Positions 1 to 5,087 of a DNA stretch of 6,498 bases are shown here, piece by piece. The stretch comes from Deltaproteobacteria bacterium (GTDB lineage: Bacteria > Desulfobacterota > Desulfarculia > Adiutricales > Adiutricaceae). The notes beneath the pieces are model-generated. The model was not told where the DNA came from and made no database searches. It worked only from the letters and a program-made list of their open reading frames with translations. The position numbers and the translations under genes were made by a program. How positions within the stretch are numbered: position 1 is the first letter of the stretch; each line of letters opens with the position of its first letter. The stretch is from the NCBI GenBank assembly GCA_031257955.1, contig JAIRNQ010000170.1, positions 1-6,498 on the forward strand, given 5' to 3'.

Positions 1-623
1 GCAAAGACTGCCGGATCTTTCCCTTCGCCTCCCTGGGGGCCGACCCCCAGGACATGAAATACGCCGGCGAAAGATCCAACCTGGTTTTGGGCGATCGGGT
101 CACGGTCCGGGAATCGGCCACTATCCATCGCGGGACCAAAGGCGGGGGTGGGGTGACCACCATAGGCGACGGGGCTTTAATCATGGCCACCGTTCACGTG
201 GCCCATGACTGCCAAATCGGTCGGGCGGTCATACTTTCCAGTTACGCCGTCCTAGCCGGCCACGTCATAGTTGAAGATAACGCCATCATCAGCGGTTCCT
301 CGGCCGTCCATCAGTTCGTCCGTTTGGGAAGGCATTCTTTCGTGGGCGGTATGACCGGTGCGGCCAAAGACGTGCCCCCCTTCATGATCGTGGCCGGGGT
401 CAGGGATAAAGACATCGTGGTCACCCCTAACGCCATAGGCCTTAAACGGGCCGGCTTTTCCGAGCAAAGCTTGGCCGCCATCGCCGGGGCCCACAAATTG
501 ATCCATAGCCACAAGCCTCTCGAAGAGGTCCTGGCCGAAGTCGACGCCACCTTCCCCGACTCGGAAGAGGTAAAAATCTTAACCTCGTTTTATCGCAATT
601 CCGAACGCGGGGTTTACCGGTGA
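1..623 (+). CDS. lpxA: UDP-N-acetylglucosamine O-acyltransferase LpxA (5' end cut off by the window)
   Basis: This cytoplasmic enzyme transfers a 3-hydroxyacyl chain from acyl-ACP to the 3-OH of UDP-GlcNAc, the first step of lipid A synthesis. The frame is open from base 3, and by comparison with remembered E. coli LpxA (262 aa) the first ~57 residues lie outside the window. Counting the Met at 54-56 as residue 1, K2, H25, H51, H70 and H86 align without gaps to E. coli K76, H99, H125 (catalytic base), H144 and H160. H51 sits in VAHDC at 204-206. The left-handed beta-helix hexapeptide pattern is visible up to about residue 110, followed by the helical C-terminal domain (GLKRAGF; end SERGVYR). 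G99 matches E. coli G173, the residue linked to long acyl chains, but R117 sits where E. coli has H191 and two extra residues follow before GLKR. The stop codon overlaps the lpxI start. Family assignment is very secure; acyl length and sugar specificity are not. Confidence 0.96.
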   Translation, partial: KDCRIFPFASLGADPQDMKYAGERSNLVLGDRVTVRESATIHRGTKGGGGVTTIGDGALIMATVHVAHDCQIGRAVILSSYAVLAGHVIVEDNAIISGSSAVHQFVRLGRHSFVGGMTGAAKDVPPFMIVAGVRDKDIVVTPNAIGLKRAGFSEQSLAAIAGAHKLIHSHKPLEEVLAEVDATFPDSEEVKILTSFYRNSERGVYR

Positions 624-1669
624 GCCCGGATTCCCCCAATTCCGGGGCCCAAGGCCCCGGGGTGGTTGGCCTCATCGCCGGGAACATGAGCCTGCCGGTC
701 ATGGTCGCCAAGCGCCTCAAGGCTCAGGGCTTGACCCTGGTCGCCGTGGGCCTGGTCGGGGAAACCGATCCCGACGTCTACCGCTTGGCCGACTATAGCC
801 TGGAGACCAACCTGGGCCAGATCGGGGTCATGGGCCGATTTTTGGCCGGGCACGGAGTGAAAAGCCTTTGCGTGGTCGGGGGCGTGACCCGCCAAAGCGT
901 CGTCAATTCTTACGTGCCGGACGAAGAGGCCATAAGAATCATGGAGTCGCTGGACAACTTCCAGACCGACACGATATTGCGGGCTTTGGCCGATTACGTC
1001 GAGTCATTGGGCCCCAGGATCGTCTCCGTGGCCGAGCTGGTTCCGGAACTCCTGGTCAGTCCCGGGCTTTTGACTTCCAAGGCCCCGGACGCCGAGCTAT
1101 TGAAAGAACTCCGGCTGGCCTTTTACCTGGCCAAAGAACTGGGCCGGCTCGATTGCGGCCAAACCGTCGTGGTTTCCGATCGCTTGGCCGTGGCCCTGGA
1201 AGGGGCCGACGGTACCGACGCCACCATCCGCCGGGGGGCGGCCCTTTGCCAAAAGCGGGTGGCCGTGGCCAAGGCGGTTAAGCCCAATCAGGACTTCAGG
1301 CTGGATCTGCCGGTAATCGGGCCCGATACCATCGCCGTTTTGGCCGAGTCCCGGGCGGCCGGGCTGGCTCTGGACGCCGGCGGGCTTATCATGCTTGAGC
1401 CGGAAAAGTGCTTGCAAATGGCCGAGCGGGCCGATTTGGTCATGCTGGCCTTTGGGCCCGAAGCCGAGCCTTGGCTGGCCGAGCGCCGGGCGGCCGCTGA
1501 ACTCAAGGCCGCTAGCCGGGGCGCCTTAAACTCGGCGCCACCGGCCCCAAGCCGTCCCGCCGGCCCAGCTTCCGGCGGCACGGAACCTGGAAGCCAGGGG
1601 CCTGGGGACCAGGGGCTCGGCGGCCCAGAACTTGGTCGCTTGACCCGGTCGGACCGCGGCGATGGCTGA
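620..1669 (+). CDS. lpxI: UDP-2,3-diacylglucosamine diphosphatase LpxI (DUF1009 family) with a low-complexity C-terminal tail
   Basis: LpxI hydrolyses UDP-2,3-diacylglucosamine to 2,3-diacylglucosamine-1-phosphate (lipid X) and UMP. It is unrelated to LpxH and replaces it in many alpha- and deltaproteobacteria. The N-terminal domain opens with GLIAGNMSLP (17-26; a Met where Gly is common), and VVGGVT follows at 85-90. The C-terminal domain carries EGADGTDATIRR (194-205) and KPNQDFRLDLPVIGPDTI (221-238). D229 is probably the catalytic or metal-linked Asp known from Caulobacter LpxI. The core ends near residue 281; the known family is about 270-285 aa, so residues 282-349 form an Ala/Pro/Gly-rich tail with no recognisable domain. 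The GTG start at 620 overlaps the lpxA stop (GTGA), favouring translational coupling. A second in-frame GTG at 662 would begin right at VGLIAGN and resembles the usual family N-terminus. No clear ribosome site precedes either. The 3' end overlaps lpxB by 8 nt. Confidence 0.93.
   Translation: MSPDSPNSGAQGPGVVGLIAGNMSLPVMVAKRLKAQGLTLVAVGLVGETDPDVYRLADYSLETNLGQIGVMGRFLAGHGVKSLCVVGGVTRQSVVNSYVPDEEAIRIMESLDNFQTDTILRALADYVESLGPRIVSVAELVPELLVSPGLLTSKAPDAELLKELRLAFYLAKELGRLDCGQTVVVSDRLAVALEGADGTDATIRRGAALCQKRVAVAKAVKPNQDFRLDLPVIGPDTIAVLAESRAAGLALDAGGLIMLEPEKCLQMAERADLVMLAFGPEAEPWLAERRAAAELKAASRGALNSAPPAPSRPAGPASGGTEPGSQGPGDQGLGGPELGRLTRSDRGDG
639..663 (+). repeat. Perfect GC inverted repeat just inside lpxI
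   Basis: Arms 642-649 (CCGGGGCC) and 653-660 (GGCCCCGG) are exact complements separated by 3 nt (CAA). The helix can extend outward through two G-U pairs and one A-U pair to 639/663. It starts about 20 nt after the GTG at 620 and directly abuts the alternative GTG at 662, so in mRNA it could slow initiation or separate translation of lpxA from lpxI. It encodes SGAQGPG in the non-conserved N-terminal extension, so the core protein does not constrain it. The role is inferred; it may simply reflect high G+C. Confidence 0.6.
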
Positions 1670-2822
1670 GCCTATCAGGATCATGATTAGCGCCGGCGAG
1701 CTCTCCGGCGATATGCATGGGGCGGCCCTGGTCCGCCAGGCCGCGGCCAGCGGGGCCGGGCTTAGTTTTTTTGGCCTGGGCGGGGATCTGATGTCGGCGG
1801 CGGGGGTGGATCTGCGCTTCCATATCCGGGAGACCGCCGTCATGGGCCTGACCGAGGTATTGGGCTCACTTGGGCGAATACTCAACATACGCAAAAAACT
1901 GGTAAACCTGGTGGCCGCCGAAAAACCCCGGGCCCTGGTACTGATCGATAGCCCGGATCTTAACCAGGCCTTGGCCCAGGCGGCTTACGAGGCCGGGGTT
2001 CCTGTCATATATTATATTTGCCCCTCGGTCTGGGCTTGGCGTAAGGGCCGGCTAAAGTGGCTAACCAAACTGGTCAGGCGCCGGGCCGTTCTCTTTCCCT
2101 TCGAGGAAAGCTTTTACCAAAGCCAAGGGGTAACGGCCGATTTGGTGGGACACCCACTTCTGGACGAGATGAACTTGGAACTTTCCAAGGATTGCGCCCG
2201 GGCCAAGCTGGGCTTGGTTCCCAAGGACCGCGTTTTGGCCGTCCTGCCCGGAAGCCGCCAGGCCGTGGCCGGTCGGTTGATCGGGCCCATGTTGGGGGCG
2301 GTGGACGAACTATTCAATCGTTTCCCGAGCCTGATCCCCCTAATCCCCAGGCCGGAGACCCTGGACCCGGACACCCTCCAAGCCCTGATCAAGCCGGCCA
2401 GCAAACGGGTAAGGGAGAGGCTAATCGTTTTTGGCGGCCACTCCCACGACATCTTAAAGGCCGCCGACGCCGCCCTCTTGGCCTCGGGAACCTCAACCGT
2501 GGAGGGGGCCATTTTGGGAACGCCCATGGTGGTCACCTATAAGGTCAGCCCGGTCAGCTGGGCCTTGGCCAAACTCATGGTCCGTGTGCCCTTCGTCTCC
2601 ATCGCCAACCTTCTGGCCGGTCGGGAGATCGTCCCCGAGCTTCTCCAAAGCCGGGCCAACCCGGCCGAGCTGGCCCGGGAACTTACGCCCCTTTTATCCG
2701 ATGGCCCCCGGCGCAAACAAATGATCGGCGATTTGGCCGAGGCGGCCGCCCTTCTGGGCGGTCCCGGGGCCTCGGCCCGGGTCCTGGCCATCCTCCTGGA
2801 AGAGATCGGGGCGACCGGCTAG
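1662..2822 (+). CDS. lpxB: Lipid-A-disaccharide synthase LpxB (GT19)
   Basis: LpxB is a peripheral inner-membrane glycosyltransferase. It condenses UDP-2,3-diacylglucosamine with lipid X to form the beta-1,6-linked disaccharide, consuming the product of LpxI encoded just upstream. At 386 aa it matches the family length (E. coli 382). Motifs in order: AGELSGD (11-17, with E13), AVMGLTEVLG (59-68), IDSPDLN (95-101, where D96 matches E. coli catalytic D98; the usual form is PDFN), YICPSVWAWRKGR (118-130), VGHPLLD (162-168), LPGSR (195-199, where R199 matches R201), LASGTSTVEGAILGTPMVV (273-291) and ANLLAGREIVPELLQ (315-329). The Glu normally found three residues after LPGSR is Val here (V202). 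The ATG at 1662 lies inside the end of lpxI with no visible Shine-Dalgarno sequence, so initiation probably depends on coupling. The next Met (1683) sits only 2 nt after AGGA and would remove the first beta strand, so it is less likely. Confidence 0.96.
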   Translation: MAEPIRIMISAGELSGDMHGAALVRQAAASGAGLSFFGLGGDLMSAAGVDLRFHIRETAVMGLTEVLGSLGRILNIRKKLVNLVAAEKPRALVLIDSPDLNQALAQAAYEAGVPVIYYICPSVWAWRKGRLKWLTKLVRRRAVLFPFEESFYQSQGVTADLVGHPLLDEMNLELSKDCARAKLGLVPKDRVLAVLPGSRQAVAGRLIGPMLGAVDELFNRFPSLIPLIPRPETLDPDTLQALIKPASKRVRERLIVFGGHSHDILKAADAALLASGTSTVEGAILGTPMVVTYKVSPVSWALAKLMVRVPFVSIANLLAGREIVPELLQSRANPAELARELTPLLSDGPRRKQMIGDLAEAAALLGGPGASARVLAILLEEIGATG

Positions 2823-2864
2823 CCGGGGCCCCCCAAATTCCCACCCGCCTATAAGCGCGCGCCT

Positions 2865-2870
2865 GAGAGG
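2865..2870 (+). promoter_or_regulatory. Shine-Dalgarno-like GAGAGG upstream of a short leader ORF
   Basis: GAGAGG lies 9 nt before the ATG at 2880 but 20 nt before the TTG at 2891 and 68 nt before the ATG at 2939. It therefore fits the short ORF and not either possible msbA start. It is the only good ribosome-site match in the lpxB-msbA gap. The rest of the gap (2823-2864) shows a GGGGCCCC self-complementary run at 2825-2832 and alternating GC near 2856. I see no convincing promoter or terminator in it. Confidence 0.4.
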
Positions 2871-2879
2871 GCCCGATTG

Positions 2880-2942
2880 ATGGCGGCCGTTTGTCCGCGT
2901 CCGAAAGGCGCTATGGCCGAAACGTGGTTGGCGACGAAATGA
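2880..2942 (+). CDS. Possible 20-codon leader ORF coupled to msbA
   Basis: An ATG at 2880, with GAGAGG 9 nt upstream, opens a 20-codon frame. The peptide begins MAAVCPRPKG and ends ETWLATK. Its TGA stop at 2940-2942 overlaps the ATG of msbA at 2939-2941 as ATGA. The msbA ATG has no Shine-Dalgarno sequence of its own, so ribosomes finishing this ORF could reinitiate there. The peptide matches nothing I recognise and is too short for codon-use evidence. It also overlaps the TTG extension of msbA in another frame, so only one arrangement can dominate. A chance ORF remains quite possible. Confidence 0.25.
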   Translation: MAAVCPRPKGAMAETWLATK

Positions 2943-4786
2943 ACGAACAAAACCGGAACGGCGACGGCCAGGGCGAAGACGCCAAGGGATCCTTAAGCGG
3001 AGGCGCGAACGGCGCCTTAAGCGGAGGCGGGATAGCCTCCCGGCTAGACCCCACGCCGACGGCCAGGCTCTGGGCCCTCATCCGGCCCCACCTGCCGACC
3101 TTATTTTTGGCCATGATTTCCATGGCCCTGGCCGGGGCCTCGACCGCGGCCATGGCCCACCTGATTAAGCCCCTACTGGATGACGTTTTTTTTAATAAGG
3201 ACGCCGATAGGCTTATATTTTTGACTTTTCTGACCATGGGCGTCTTTGGGGCCACCGGAGCCTTCACTTTCATCCAGTCGTTCCTGATGAACAAAGTGGG
3301 CTACACTATCGTCAACGACTTGCGGGTGCGCCTCTTCTCCCATATCCAAAGGCAGTCGCTGGACTACTATGACGTCCACCCGTCGGGGGAATTGATATCC
3401 AGGGTGGTTAACGACGTCACCCTAATCCAGAGCTCGGTCACCCAGGTGGTGACCAGTTTGGTCATGGATATTTGTAAGGTGGTGGGCCTGGTCCTGGTTT
3501 TGTTCCTAAACGATTGGCGCTTGGCCCTGGTCGGGCTTCTCTTGATCCCCGGGGCCTTTTACCCGGTCTCCAGATTTGGTCGCAAACTTAGAAGCCTGGC
3601 CACCAGAAGCCAAGAAATAATGGGCTCTTTGATTATCGTGCTCACCGAAACCTTTCAGGGGGTGCGGGTGGTCCAGAGCTATAACATGACCGATTTCGAG
3701 ATCGCCAGGTTTTCGGCCGAGTGCCGGCGAAACGTCGATAACCTCATGCGGGCGGTAACCGTCAGGAGCCTTTCCAGCTCCATCATGGAGATCTTCGGGG
3801 GCGTTTGCGTGGCCTCCGTTATTTGGTACGGGGGCCGGGCGGTCATAGCGGGCCAGTCCACCCCGGGTACCTTCATAAGCTTCATGATGGCCCTGCTCCT
3901 TCTCTACGAACCCCTAAAGAGGCTGACCCGGCTTCACAACGAGGTCCAGCAAGGCCTTTCGGCGGCCACCAGGATTTTTGAAACCCTAGATACCGTCCCC
4001 ACGGTCAAGACCCCGGCCGGGGGCTTGGTAACGGGTCGGGTGAAGGGGGCCATAACCTTCCAAAACGTAAGCTTCGCCTACGATCCCGAGCGGGAAGCCT
4101 TAGCCGACATCAACTTGTCCGTGAGTCCGGGCGAGGTGCTGGCCCTGGTCGGCCACTCCGGGGGCGGCAAGACCAGCCTAGTTAACCTAGTGCCCCGCTT
4201 TTACGATCCGACCAAAGGGGCCGTCCTTTTGGACGGGCTGGACATCAGGACCATGGATCTGACCGCCCTGCGCGGCCAAGTGGCCTTGGTCAGTCAGGAC
4301 GTGACGCTCTTTGAAGGCTCGGTCCGGCACAACATCGCCTACGGCAACCCTGAGGCCCCATTTGAGGAAATAGTCCTGGCGGCCAAGGCTGCCCTGGCCG
4401 ACGGTTTCATAGCCGAACTGCCCAACGGCTACGACGAAAACATCGGCGAGCGCGGCGGGAGGCTCTCCGGGGGCCAGCGCCAACGCTTGGCCATAGCCAG
4501 GGCCATCCTGAAAGACGCCCCAATTCTCATCCTCGACGAGGCCACCTCGGCCCTGGACACCGAGTCGGAACAATACGTCCAAAGGGCCTTGGAAAACCTC
4601 ATGATCGGCCGAACCACCTTGGTTATCGCCCACCGCCTCTCGACCATCGCCAAGGCCAACCGCATCGTCGTCCTAAAGGAAGGCCGGATAGTCGAGGAAG
4701 GCGATCACGACGATCTCCTTCGCCTGGGCGGGGAATACCACCGCCTCTACAGTCTCCAGTTCAAGGACCATAACGACTTGCCCTAA
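2939..4786 (+). CDS. msbA: Lipid A export ATP-binding/permease protein MsbA (ABC half-transporter)
   Basis: MsbA is an inner-membrane homodimeric ABC exporter that flips core-lipid A to the periplasmic face. From the ATG at 2939 it is 615 aa; a TTG at 2891 would add 16 residues. Residues 1-35 are hydrophilic and Gly/Asn-rich, a leader longer than in E. coli MsbA (582 aa). The six-helix transmembrane domain spans about 48-325 and contains LDYYDVHPSGELISRVVNDV (positions 141-160). The nucleotide-binding domain has A-loop Y381, Walker A GHSGGGKTS (405-413, K411), Q-loop Q453, signature LSGGQ (509-513), Walker B ILILDE (529-534, catalytic E534), D-loop SALD (537-540) and H-loop H565. All ATPase residues are intact. 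Its place after lpxA-lpxI-lpxB favours lipid A as substrate over drug export, since sequence alone does not separate MsbA from related multidrug exporters. Neither start has a good ribosome site of its own. I prefer ATG because of the ATGA overlap with the leader ORF. Confidence 0.93.
   Translation: MNEQNRNGDGQGEDAKGSLSGGANGALSGGGIASRLDPTPTARLWALIRPHLPTLFLAMISMALAGASTAAMAHLIKPLLDDVFFNKDADRLIFLTFLTMGVFGATGAFTFIQSFLMNKVGYTIVNDLRVRLFSHIQRQSLDYYDVHPSGELISRVVNDVTLIQSSVTQVVTSLVMDICKVVGLVLVLFLNDWRLALVGLLLIPGAFYPVSRFGRKLRSLATRSQEIMGSLIIVLTETFQGVRVVQSYNMTDFEIARFSAECRRNVDNLMRAVTVRSLSSSIMEIFGGVCVASVIWYGGRAVIAGQSTPGTFISFMMALLLLYEPLKRLTRLHNEVQQGLSAATRIFETLDTVPTVKTPAGGLVTGRVKGAITFQNVSFAYDPEREALADINLSVSPGEVLALVGHSGGGKTSLVNLVPRFYDPTKGAVLLDGLDIRTMDLTALRGQVALVSQDVTLFEGSVRHNIAYGNPEAPFEEIVLAAKAALADGFIAELPNGYDENIGERGGRLSGGQRQRLAIARAILKDAPILILDEATSALDTESEQYVQRALENLMIGRTTLVIAHRLSTIAKANRIVVLKEGRIVEEGDHDDLLRLGGEYHRLYSLQFKDHNDLP
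2991..3029 (+). repeat. 15-bp direct repeat with 24-nt period in the msbA leader region
   Basis: CCTTAAGCGGAGGCG occurs at 2991-3005 and again at 3015-3029, a spacing of exactly eight codons. It encodes two versions of S/A-LSGGG/A inside the hydrophilic N-terminal extension of MsbA. It looks like a recent in-frame tandem duplication in a stretch under little constraint. A change in copy number would alter the linker length without shifting the frame. Confidence 0.8.
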
Positions 4787-4835
4787 TCGATTGGGGCCAG
4801 CCACTTCCGGCAACTAAATGTCAACGTATCCTTGT

Positions 4836-4872
4836 GGCCGCGAGGTCCATGCGGCCCCCGGTCCATGGACCG
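4836..4872. repeat. GC hairpin plus 14-bp perfect palindrome after msbA
   Basis: GGCCGC (4836-4841) pairs with GCGGCC (4851-4856) across a 9-nt loop. It is followed immediately by the perfect palindrome CGGTCCATGGACCG (4859-4872). GGTCCATG also occurs as a direct repeat at 4844-4851 and 4860-4867, so alternative pairings exist. The symmetric DNA element could be an operator for a dimeric regulator, or the RNA could form a processing or 3'-end-protecting structure for the lpx-msbA transcript. Neither role can be assigned from sequence alone. Confidence 0.5.
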
Positions 4873-4913
4873 TGACCCCTTGCCCTGAGCGTCTCACTAT
4901 CTCTGGTGAATTA

Positions 4914-5087
4914 ATGATAATTTATCCAATAACGCCAAACTACCAAAACTATCCAGACAGTCGTTGGTCGGGAAGGGCTTGGCCGTCCGGACCGGATGGG
5001 CCGGCCCGGACGGCTCTGCCGCGCGGGGCCAAGACGGGCCAGGACTATTTCGTTCAAATCCTCCCGACCGGGAGGCGCCCCAGGTGA
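4914..5087 (+). CDS. Possible 57-codon leader ORF ending in a GTGA overlap with the ribonuclease gene
   Basis: An ATG at 4914 is preceded by GGTGA (4905-4909), which can pair with the 16S rRNA tail at suitable spacing. The frame stays open for 57 codons and stops at TGA 5085-5087, overlapping the GTG start at 5084 by 4 nt. The peptide begins MIIYPITPNYQNY and ends LPTGRRPR. Codon use at its start (ATA, ATT, CCA) is unlike the GCC/CTG-rich neighbours, and nothing in it is recognisable. The frame continues upstream to another ATG at 4818, but that part lacks a ribosome site. If translated, ribosomes would run through both hairpins and could open the ribonuclease ribosome site. It may equally be a chance open frame. 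Confidence 0.22.
   Translation: MIIYPITPNYQNYPDSRWSGRAWPSGPDGPARTALPRGAKTGQDYFVQILPTGRRPR
4982..5014 (+). other. Strong 13-bp RNA hairpin upstream of the ribonuclease
   Basis: GCCGTCCGG (4982-4990) is the exact reverse complement of CCGGACGGC (5006-5014). Inside them, after a single A/C mismatch, CCGG (4992-4995) pairs with CCGG (5001-5004) around the 5-nt loop ATGGG. The result is nearly all G-C, with 13 pairs and one 1x1 mismatch. No T run follows, so it is not a standard intrinsic terminator. Its place in the probable 5' leader of a 3'-5' exoribonuclease gene suggests a regulatory or RNA-stability role, which is inference. Confidence 0.65.
5060..5075 (+). promoter_or_regulatory. Shine-Dalgarno sequence of the ribonuclease locked in a perfect hairpin
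   Basis: GGGAGG (5070-5075) is a near-ideal ribosome site 8 nt before the GTG at 5084, and it decides that start. The whole hexamer is the exact complement of CCTCCC (5060-5065), with only the 4-nt loop GACC between them. The 6-bp stem, five pairs of which are G-C, would hide the ribosome site in the mRNA. This arrangement is typical of translation control by leader opening (temperature, protein or RNA binding, or upstream translation), though which of these applies is unknown. Confidence 0.6.

Larger units (their letters stand above)
4787..5083 (+). other. Roughly 300-nt intergenic region with several inverted repeats
   Basis: No recognisable protein or RNA gene lies between msbA and the ribonuclease. 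The region holds a 6-bp GC hairpin (4836-4856) followed by a 14-bp palindrome (4859-4872), an A+T-rich patch (about 4907-4957) that contrasts with the G+C-rich flanks, a long strong hairpin (4982-5014) and a short hairpin covering the ribonuclease ribosome site (5060-5075). The A+T-rich patch contains GATAAT at 4916-4921, one mismatch from a -10 box, but no credible -35 box sits at the right distance. A promoter for the ribonuclease is plausible here but not demonstrated. No hairpin is followed by a T tract, so no standard intrinsic terminator is visible after msbA. Confidence 0.7.

Noticed and set aside
1683..1685. Alternative lpxB start at the internal ATG
   Set aside because: AGGA at 1677-1680 is only 2 nt away, too close for initiation, and the family normally has several residues before the ISAGE motif.
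2850..2855. TATAAG as a -10 box for msbA
   Set aside because: No -35-like hexamer lies 16-18 nt upstream (the sequence there is GGGGCCCC-rich), and the gene follows lpxB closely, consistent with read-through.
4781..4796. Imperfect palindrome CCCTAATCGATTGGGG over the msbA stop, as a terminator
   Set aside because: The stem is only 6 bp with a G-U pair, and no T tract follows.
4818..4913. Upstream part of the 89-aa open frame beginning at ATG 4818
   Set aside because: It has no ribosome site, unusual composition and no recognisable motif, and it crosses the 4836-4872 inverted repeats. Only the part from 4914 has a plausible initiation site, and that is offered at low confidence.
4880..4923. 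sigma-70 promoter using GATAAT (4916-4921)
   Set aside because: At 16-18 nt spacing the upstream hexamers (around 4892-4899) do not resemble TTGACA, and TTGCCC at 4880 is about 30 nt away. Kept only as a possibility in the intergenic description.
5052..5075. GTTCAAATC at 5052-5060, resembling a tRNA T-loop
   Set aside because: The flanking bases (TATTTC before, CTCCC after) do not form the 5-bp T stem, and no acceptor, D-arm or anticodon stem can be placed around it. The CCTCCC instead pairs with the downstream GGGAGG.
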